Shown: piece by piece, positions 58,596 through 64,000 of the stretch
How positions within the stretch are numbered: the stretch's first letter is position 1
Layout: every line of letters begins with the position of its first letter
NCBI GenBank assembly: GCA_020060765.1
Contig: JAGUZQ010000084.1
Span: forward strand, 1-64,000
Source: Planctomycetota bacterium
Lineage (GTDB): Bacteria > Planctomycetota > SZUA-567
Reading direction: 5' to 3'
DNA length: 64,000 nucleotides
The notes under the pieces: model-generated
Seen by the model: only the letters and a program-made list of their open reading frames with translations
The model's database searches: none
What the model was told of the DNA's origin: nothing
Program-made: the position numbers and the translations under genes

Positions 58596-58964
58596 CTAAA
58601 AACATCCTGTCCGCAACATGACCAGCGTGCAAGCCTCGATCACCTCGATTCCCACCTGCGTAGCCTGTTCTGCCAGCGCCGGATTTTCCGTGCCGGGATT
58701 GAAAATGATTTTCTCTGGTCGCAGCGCGATTATAGTCCCGATCAACTTGCCGGAAATCTCGGCGTTGACATACATCGTCAGCGTATGCACCTTCACTTTC
58801 ACTTCAGCCAGGGACGGCACGCACGGCACTCCGTGAATTTCCCTTGCCGCCGGATGCACGGGAATCACCTCGTATCCTCCCGCCAGCAGTTCCCGTACCG
58901 CCATGTTCGAATACCGGTCTTCCTTGGGAGAAGCCCCCAGCACCACCATCGCGCCCGATTTCAT
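58596..58964 (-). CDS. CoA-binding domain protein
   Basis: This 122-residue protein has a Rossmann-like CoA_binding_2 fold. VVLGASPKEDRYSNMAVREL is the nucleotide loop; EVIPVHPAAREIHGVPCVPS and KIIFNPGTENPALAEQATQV follow, as in the YccU family. The function is unknown in general. ATG 58964 follows GGAGGCTGGC and overlaps the stop of the nitrilase-fold gene by ATGA. Confidence 0.88.
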   Translation of the reverse strand: MKSGAMVVLGASPKEDRYSNMAVRELLAGGYEVIPVHPAAREIHGVPCVPSLAEVKVKVHTLTMYVNAEISGKLIGTIIALRPEKIIFNPGTENPALAEQATQVGIEVIEACTLVMLRTGCF

Positions 58965-60121
58965 TTGCCAGCCTCCGCCGGTTTTCTGATTTCCACGTCA
59001 GCCATTACAATCCTGGTGCCGACGTCGCTGCGCGCGCGGCTGAGGAGTTTGCCGTCCCTGCCTATCACCCGCGCCATGCCGTAGCCCGCCCAGTAGGGGC
59101 GGAACTCGTAAGTCCAATTCGACAGCACCAGCGCCACGCCCGCGTCCTTAACCAGGGTGGAGAAACTGTCGCTACGGAAGAAGCGGTCGAAGTTATGCCC
59201 ATACAGCGCGCAGCAATGCAGGACAATGTCGGCACCGCCGTCCTTCAACTCCGGCAGGGCGTCGTGGATGTCGTAGCTGATCATTATTCCGATTTTTCCG
59301 TAAGAAGTCTGCACGGCCTTGGCTGGGATTTTTCCCTCCGAGGCCCAGGCCGTGTCGGTCTTGGGCACCAGCCTGCGCTTGCGGTATTTGAGCACGGACT
59401 TGCCCTCAGGATCGAGCAGGAGCACGGTGTCGAAAAACAGGTTGTTTTCGATTTCGATAAACGGCACGGTCAGATAAACGCCGTATTTTTTTGCCAGGAT
59501 GGCGCAGAATTTCACGCTTTCCCCGTTTTCCCTTTCCGCCACCTTGCGCACGTTCCACGACCAATCGTCGGTCTCTCCGCGCGTCCAGCCGGTTTCCTTG
59601 TTCATGTCGGCGCGCCCCGGAATGCAGGCCTCGGGCAACGCGATTATTTTCGCCCCTCCCGCCGCCGCCTTCTCCACCACGGTGGCAAGGCGCTGGCGGT
59701 TTTTTTCCGGCTCGCCGAATTCGGAATAGAACTGCACCGCCGCCAGCCTGACGTAACCCTCGGGCAGCGGCGCAACCGGCGTGGAGTTTTTCAGATCATC
59801 GGCGTTGTCTTCGTCGCCGGGCAGATCAACTCTCTTGCTCTGCTGCTTTTTCCATTCCTCGTAAAGCAGCTTGGTCGGGTTCATGTAATCGCCCGGGCCG
59901 TACTGCTCGGAAGTGGCACCCGCCGCGCCGATAACTTCAGGATCGACTATCGTCTTCTCGCGAGTGTTCCCGAGCAGGACAAAGAGGCCGATCGCCAGCA
60001 ACGCGAATACCAGCACCGCACCGCCGGCAAAAGGCTTTTTTGCTTCTTCCCGCAACGCCTGCATTTCCTGCGAGAATTTCAGCGGCGACATATCCGGATC
60101 GCGCTCGGTAAGCTTATTCAT
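58961..60121 (-). CDS. Membrane-anchored nitrilase-fold protein lacking catalytic Cys
   Basis: This 386-residue protein has one N-terminal helix at about 32-52 (AGGAVLVFALLAIGLFVLLG) and a carbon-nitrogen hydrolase domain at about 120-380. Of the Glu-Lys-Cys triad, Glu is present in IIALPEACIPG and Lys in LKYRKRRLVP. The third position reads IGIMISYDIHD, with Ser282 (AGC codon) in place of the Cys of ICYD. The protein may therefore be a pseudoenzyme or use serine. ATG 60121 is preferred, with AGGAG 9 bases upstream; earlier in-frame ATGs overlap that site. It is coupled to the CoA-binding gene. Confidence 0.85.
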   Translation of the reverse strand: MNKLTERDPDMSPLKFSQEMQALREEAKKPFAGGAVLVFALLAIGLFVLLGNTREKTIVDPEVIGAAGATSEQYGPGDYMNPTKLLYEEWKKQQSKRVDLPGDEDNADDLKNSTPVAPLPEGYVRLAAVQFYSEFGEPEKNRQRLATVVEKAAAGGAKIIALPEACIPGRADMNKETGWTRGETDDWSWNVRKVAERENGESVKFCAILAKKYGVYLTVPFIEIENNLFFDTVLLLDPEGKSVLKYRKRRLVPKTDTAWASEGKIPAKAVQTSYGKIGIMISYDIHDALPELKDGGADIVLHCCALYGHNFDRFFRSDSFSTLVKDAGVALVLSNWTYEFRPYWAGYGMARVIGRDGKLLSRARSDVGTRIVMADVEIRKPAEAGK

Positions 60122-60292
60122 GAAAATCATCTCCTGCTGCAACCCGAAAACAGTAAACGAAGGAAACGCGGATAGTGCGACGCCCAGAAATCGGATGCGA
60201 AAGACGGTTATGGCAACATGCCATCCCTTCAGGCCTGCCAGGATAATTATAAGGTCAAACCACCGCTTCTGGCAAGCGCTCTCATGCCTGAA

Positions 60293-60324
60293 AAAAAATC
60301 CTTCCCGCCAGGGAAGGATTTTTT
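60293..60324. terminator. Bidirectional Rho-independent terminator
   Basis: AAAAAATCCTTCCC and GGGAAGGATTTTTT form a 14-bp stem with loop GCCA. It has a T-run on both strands and lies 18 bases past the zinc-finger gene, which reads on the minus strand. Confidence 0.9.
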
Positions 60325-60342
60325 GTGCACGAAAATTTCCAG

Positions 60343-61482
60343 CTAAAGGCTGTTCATTGCGTCCTTGTACTTCTTCATGTCGATCTTGCCGTCCTTGAAC
60401 TGCTGCTTGAGTTCCAGATACTTCTGCAACCGGGGCGCTTCCGCCGCCTGCTCGGTTTCGATTTTTTCCACCACTTCCGGCGACGCGCCCAGTTCCCGCA
60501 ACTTCTGCTTGTAAACATCCAGTTTCAACAGGTTGCTGTCAAATCCCATGATCAGCGCCTTTATCTTCTCCTCGATTTCCTTGTTCCCGGCCTGGGCGAC
60601 GGCCTCCTCCTTAGCTTTTTCGGCTGCCTTGGACTGTGCTTCCTGATTTTTTTCCTTGTCTTTCTCCGCCTGGATTCGCTCCGCTTCCTCAATGGCCGTG
60701 CGCCGCTTGGCAATCACTTCCCGGCGGTATTTCTCCTGCGCCACCAGCAGGCGCAATTTCTGGTAATAGGTTTCGTCATCGACCAGCTTCTGATCGTGCA
60801 GCTTTTTCAGGGTTTCGAACTCCTTGGTCTCTCCCAGGTTCTCCAGTGTCGCGCAGTCGGGACAGGCAATTTTTCCGATCCCCCCGCAGGCGGGACAAGT
60901 GCCGGTGCCTTTGATCTTGCCAGTGCCTTTGCATTTTTTGCATTCCAGTTCCTTGGTGCCGTCGCAGTGTTTGCACTTAACTTTCCCAGTGCCGCTGCAC
61001 TTGGCGCACGGCGCATATTTCTCGGGAGCCTCCGGAACTTTCTTGGCGCGCGCTATGGGATCGATGAACTTTTCCGCTATCCTGGACCACTTCTTGTCCC
61101 ATGCCCTCCATTCGTCGGTTATCACGCAAAACACCTTGGTTTTTTCCCCGTCGGTGCCGGTGATGGGACGCTCCTTGCAATTTTCCGGACAATCCATCAT
61201 GCCGTCCTTGTCGCACTTGTTACAGGGAATCTTACCTTTGCCGTCGCAGTCGGGGCAATTGACTAGGGCATTGCGCGACACTCCCTTGCCGTGGCATTCG
61301 GGACATGGCGCATATCCCTTGGCGGAGCAGCGCCTGCACTCATCGGGCTTTATCTGGGAGACGTCAATCGGGGCGTCAATCGGCGTCAAATCTTCTCCGG
61401 CGATTACGTAACAGGAAAAAAACAGGCCTGCCGCCATAGCCAAACAGAAGCCGCGTAGACCTCGTATAACCTGATAATTCAT
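60343..61482 (-). CDS. Exported DnaJ-type zinc-finger protein
   Basis: This 379-residue protein has a signal peptide (about 1-29: FCLAMAAGLFFSCYVIAGED). Residues about 45-215 hold about nine CxxC knuckles in DnaJ-like CxxCxGxG form: CRRCSAKGYAPCPECHGKG, CPDCDGKGKIPCNKC, CAKCSGTGKVKCKHC, CKKCKGTG and CPACGGIG. No J domain is present. The rest is a long charged helix (about 240-320) and a short C-terminal unit (LKQQFKDGKIDMKKYKDAMN) of SHOCT-like form. ATG 61482 follows GGAGGATAG. It probably binds metals or folds partners outside the cytoplasm; the role is unknown. Confidence 0.8.
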   Translation of the reverse strand: MNYQVIRGLRGFCLAMAAGLFFSCYVIAGEDLTPIDAPIDVSQIKPDECRRCSAKGYAPCPECHGKGVSRNALVNCPDCDGKGKIPCNKCDKDGMMDCPENCKERPITGTDGEKTKVFCVITDEWRAWDKKWSRIAEKFIDPIARAKKVPEAPEKYAPCAKCSGTGKVKCKHCDGTKELECKKCKGTGKIKGTGTCPACGGIGKIACPDCATLENLGETKEFETLKKLHDQKLVDDETYYQKLRLLVAQEKYRREVIAKRRTAIEEAERIQAEKDKEKNQEAQSKAAEKAKEEAVAQAGNKEIEEKIKALIMGFDSNLLKLDVYKQKLRELGASPEVVEKIETEQAAEAPRLQKYLELKQQFKDGKIDMKKYKDAMNSL

Positions 61483-61704
61483 TAAACTATCCTCCATAAA
61501 ACATGAAACTCCGTTTTGAATCATCTTCCGCTGAAAGCGAAGTGTTACATATTTAATCGCATCTCGAGTAAAAAAGTTCGAAAAAACTATTGCATGTGGC
61601 AGATCGAGTATCTTTATGAAAAACGTCCGGTAATTTTTGCATAGCCATAGCCTAACTATTTCCGCCGCCGACGTCAAAGACTTTTCGCGTTTGCCTCTAT
61701 TGGC

Positions 61705-62979
61705 TCAGGGCAACATCTGCAGAACAGCTTCGACGCCAGCGTTCAGCGGAACAGTTTCCTGGCCGCCGCCCTCGCGCATGTCCTTGACCGTGATCTCGCC
61801 TTTTTCCAGTTCATTATCGCCCAGGATCAGCGCCACCAGCGCCCCGCGCCGGTTGGCCGCGCGCATCTGCGCCTTGAAGGACTTGCCTTCATAATCCATG
61901 TCCGCCGAAATTCCGGCGTTGCGCAGCCGCGCGATCATTCCCGCCATCGCCTTGTGGCAATCTTCGCCCAGACCGATGCCGTAAACCTGCAACGGCGTCT
62001 CGCACGCGCAGCAGCCCAGCGCCTCCATCGCGATCATGATCCGCTCCACCCCCAGGGCAAAGCCCACCGCCTGGGTGGCGGGTCCGCCCAGTTCCTCCAC
62101 CAGGCCGTCGTATCGGCCGCCGCCGCCGATAGCGTCCTGCGCGCCCAAAGCCGAATGCGTGTACTCAAACACCGTCCTGGTATAATAATCCAGACCCCGC
62201 ACCAGCGTGGGATCGACGTCGTATTGCGCGCCGTGCGCGTCCAGACCTTCCTTTACCGCCGTGAAATGCTGGTCGCATTCGCCGCATAGTTTCTCGTGGC
62301 TTTTGGGCAGATCGGCAGCCAGTTTTTTGCACGACTCGTTTTTGCAATCCAGTATCCGCAAGATATTTTTTTCAAACCGCCCCTGGCAGGTTTTGCAGAA
62401 TTCTCCCAGCTTGGGCGCTATCGCGTCCTTCAATAGTTTCCTGTAAGCCGGACGGCATTCGTCCTTCGCGCAACCGATGGAATTGAGCCGCAGCCGCACG
62501 CCGCCGATGCCGAGGCGCTCGTAATACGCCAGCCCCATCCGGATCACTTCCGCGTCCAGCAGCGGATCGCCCGACCCCACCGCCTCGATTCCGACCTGGT
62601 GAAATTGCCGCTGCCGGCCTTTCTGCGGCCGCTCCCGCCGGAACATCGGACCGCCGTACCACAGTTTCACCAGCCCGCCCTGCTTGTGCATCGAATGCTG
62701 CAGCAGCGCACGGATCACCCCCGCCGTTCCTTCCGGTCTGAGAGTAATGGAATCGCTGCCGGGAGTAAAGGTATACATTTCCTTTTCGACAATGTCGGTC
62801 GCTTCGCCGATGGAGCGGGCGAACAATCCTGTCGCCTCGAACACGGGAGACGTGATTTTCTCATACCCGTAACGCGAGAAAATTTCCGCCGCCGCTCCAA
62901 ACGCCTTTTCAAAACGGATACCGTCGACGCCGAAATAATCCCTGGTGCCCTCAATCGCCCTGATGCCGTCCTTCGCCAT
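61705..62979 (-). CDS. hisS: Histidyl-tRNA synthetase
   Basis: This 424-residue class II synthetase charges tRNA-His. Motif 1 region KITSPVFEATGLFARSIG, motif 2 KLWYGGPMFRRERPQKGRQR followed by QFHQVGIE, the His-specific GLDYYTRTVFEYTH, and motif 3 AVGFALGVERIMIA are all present. The C-terminal anticodon domain includes NAGISADMDYEGKSFKAQMR. Length is typical. The ribosome site before ATG 62979 is weak. The gap 61483-61704 downstream shows no gene. Confidence 0.96.
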   Translation of the reverse strand: MAKDGIRAIEGTRDYFGVDGIRFEKAFGAAAEIFSRYGYEKITSPVFEATGLFARSIGEATDIVEKEMYTFTPGSDSITLRPEGTAGVIRALLQHSMHKQGGLVKLWYGGPMFRRERPQKGRQRQFHQVGIEAVGSGDPLLDAEVIRMGLAYYERLGIGGVRLRLNSIGCAKDECRPAYRKLLKDAIAPKLGEFCKTCQGRFEKNILRILDCKNESCKKLAADLPKSHEKLCGECDQHFTAVKEGLDAHGAQYDVDPTLVRGLDYYTRTVFEYTHSALGAQDAIGGGGRYDGLVEELGGPATQAVGFALGVERIMIAMEALGCCACETPLQVYGIGLGEDCHKAMAGMIARLRNAGISADMDYEGKSFKAQMRAANRRGALVALILGDNELEKGEITVKDMREGGGQETVPLNAGVEAVLQMLP

Positions 62980-63034
62980 GTGTTAATTCCTTAAAATATG
63001 TTAATAACGCTTTGAAAACTATTATCCTGAAAAT

Positions 63035-63838
63035 CTACCGCTCCGCGACTACATACGCGATCCAGCCGGGGCAGTTTTCCTCTTTTTGCGACGGCTTGAA
63101 GACACCGTTGCCTTCTTCCGCCTCGCCGTCCCAGCCTTCCCAGTAGACATCGGATCTGGCAAACCCGGCTTCCGCCAGCAGTTCCGTAATCTCGCGCAGG
63201 CTCCACAGCCGCCAGTCGTAGGAAAAAGCTTTTTCGATACTGGTGCCGTCGCGGAAACGGAAATGAATGTGGTTGATTACCTCGTTATTGATCGGGTTGA
63301 ACTCGGCCTGATCCCAGACATAGGTGAACCCCTTGAGCTTGCGCTCCTCCTCCAGCACCACCTGCGAGTCGGAACCGCCATAAGCATCCAGAAACAGCAT
63401 CCCGCCGCTGTTAAGCGAGGCGCGCGCGGTTTTGAAATATTTCAGCAGAGTTTTCCGTTCCTTGAAGATGAAATAGGAAAAATTGAACGCCATCACCGCA
63501 TCTACTTTCGGCCGCGTCACCGACAGCACGTTTTTGTTCAGCAGCTTCACCCTGTTCATGTCCTGACCCAGCGGTGCCAGCCGGTGCTCACGCCCCCAGT
63601 CTAGCGTGTCGGTGTCCAGATCGACGCCAACCGCGAAATTGTCCCGGTGCCGTTGTACGAATTCCGCGCAGGCGCTGGCAGTGCCGCAGAAATCCTCCTT
63701 CACGCTGCGCGGAGCCTTCTTGCCGCGCTTCTTGAAAATATCCAACACAAAATCTATCTCCGCCTCTACGCATTGCACAGACAATTCGTAGAGATCGTGT
63801 ATATCAGACGTCTTTGCCGTCAGCTTATTCTTTCTCAA
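63035..63838 (-). CDS. SAM-dependent methyltransferase
   Basis: This 267-residue class I methyltransferase has motif I at VKEDFCGTASACAEFV (in place of DxGxGxG), then FAVGVDLDTDTLDWGREHRL, VDAVMAFNFSYFIFKERKTL and LNSGGMLFLDAYGGSD. The substrate is unknown. The start is TTG 63838, with GGAGACGG upstream, overlapping the previous gene by 14 bases. Its position upstream of hisS is likely incidental. Confidence 0.82.
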   Translation of the reverse strand: MRKNKLTAKTSDIHDLYELSVQCVEAEIDFVLDIFKKRGKKAPRSVKEDFCGTASACAEFVQRHRDNFAVGVDLDTDTLDWGREHRLAPLGQDMNRVKLLNKNVLSVTRPKVDAVMAFNFSYFIFKERKTLLKYFKTARASLNSGGMLFLDAYGGSDSQVVLEEERKLKGFTYVWDQAEFNPINNEVINHIHFRFRDGTSIEKAFSYDWRLWSLREITELLAEAGFARSDVYWEGWDGEAEEGNGVFKPSQKEENCPGWIAYVVAER

Positions 63839-64000
63839 TGTTTTCCGTCTCCGATTTCAAAATTTTAACGATATATGCCGCCGCGCAAAGCAGACCGGCC
63901 AGCGTCAGATACCCGCCCACGACCAGCGCCGGGTGCGAGGGATACGCCGCCAGCGGCCCGTGCCAGATACCGTACATCCGGGTCAGAGTGATGAAATTGT
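63825..64000 (-). CDS. C-terminal end of a membrane protein (partial)
   Basis: This is the last 58 codons of a gene running off the window. They encode a loop with TRMYGIWHGPLAAYPSHPAL and a final hydrophobic helix (VVGGYLTLAGLLCAAAYIVK), with a charged tail ending NIEKE. It overlaps the methyltransferase start by 14 bases, so the two are co-transcribed. The family cannot be named from this piece. Confidence 0.7.
   Translation of the reverse strand, partial: NFITLTRMYGIWHGPLAAYPSHPALVVGGYLTLAGLLCAAAYIVKILKSETENIEKE

Noticed and set aside
1-64000. tRNA or rRNA genes
   Set aside because: Intergenic gaps were read on both strands, and no cloverleaf with a TTCRA loop or rRNA signature was recognised; a tRNAscan run would settle it.

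Overview
The window is a dense bacterial chromosome segment with about 55 genes. No rRNA, tRNA or CRISPR was recognised. The best guess for the host is a Gram-negative bacterium of the PVC superphylum, probably Lentisphaerota or a close relative. Three things point there: an ECF sigma factor of the Rhodopirellula/Verrucomicrobium type, a pseudopilin of the H-X9-DG class beside a large secreted glycosidase-like protein, and an alpha-2-macroglobulin plus many exported or lipid-anchored proteins with an outer-membrane receptor. Initiation at GTG or TTG is common, and operons are tight with ATGA-type overlaps. This taxonomic call is inference; no marker phylogeny was possible.

Layout. 0.3-5.6 kb (minus): a Tad/Flp pilus cluster (two Flp-type pilins, CpaA/TadV peptidase, TadE, a very large TadG-like protein). 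5.8-11.8 kb (plus): arfB, an inverted-repeat element, then an operon of ECF sigma factor, a protein that fuses an anti-sigma-like N-terminus to a type II pseudopilin, and a 1160-residue multidomain glycosidase-like protein closed by a strong terminator. 11.9-19 kb: Uup-type ABC-F ATPase, a zinc-ribbon membrane protein, a double PilZ protein, PilT with a TPR-like partner, and an FAD oxidoreductase. 19.3-24.7 kb: glycosyltransferase, cysteine-rich protein, and a probable TetR-controlled operon (epimerase/dehydratase, DapA-family enzyme, MORN-like protein, TetR) with a near-perfect promoter and two copies of a 20-bp palindrome. 24.7-34.6 kb: RTX-type calcium-binding protein, DUF493, paired membrane proteins, miaB, two Mpv17-like paralogues and alpha-2-macroglobulin. 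34.9-42.4 kb: TonB-dependent receptor, degenerate receiver, peptide/nickel-type binding protein, and a histidine kinase with a sigma-54 response regulator. 42.6-50.6 kb: SpoIID/purN/kdsD operon, CapA-like protein, then an hpf-ptsN-yvcK-HPr block resembling the rpoN neighbourhood of other bacteria. 50.8-64 kb: lipoproteins, transketolase, a PAS histidine kinase with a SPOR lipoprotein, a glycosidase-like lipoprotein, a nitrilase-fold protein lacking its cysteine, an exported DnaJ-type zinc-finger protein, hisS, a methyltransferase and the end of one more gene.

Dispersed palindromes built on GTCATTCCCGCGAAGGCGGGAAT, a 70-bp unit repeated in tandem three times, and G-rich GGGGACT repeats lie between genes. 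The most unusual item is the anti-sigma/pseudopilin fusion directly downstream of the sigma gene (7178-8221): cleavage by a prepilin peptidase would release the sigma-binding part as a free cytoplasmic peptide. Other points worth a check are the dual TetR-type operators (one inside a coding region), the Cys-to-Ser nitrilase-fold protein, the HPr without its regulatory serine, and the exported CxxCxGxG protein.
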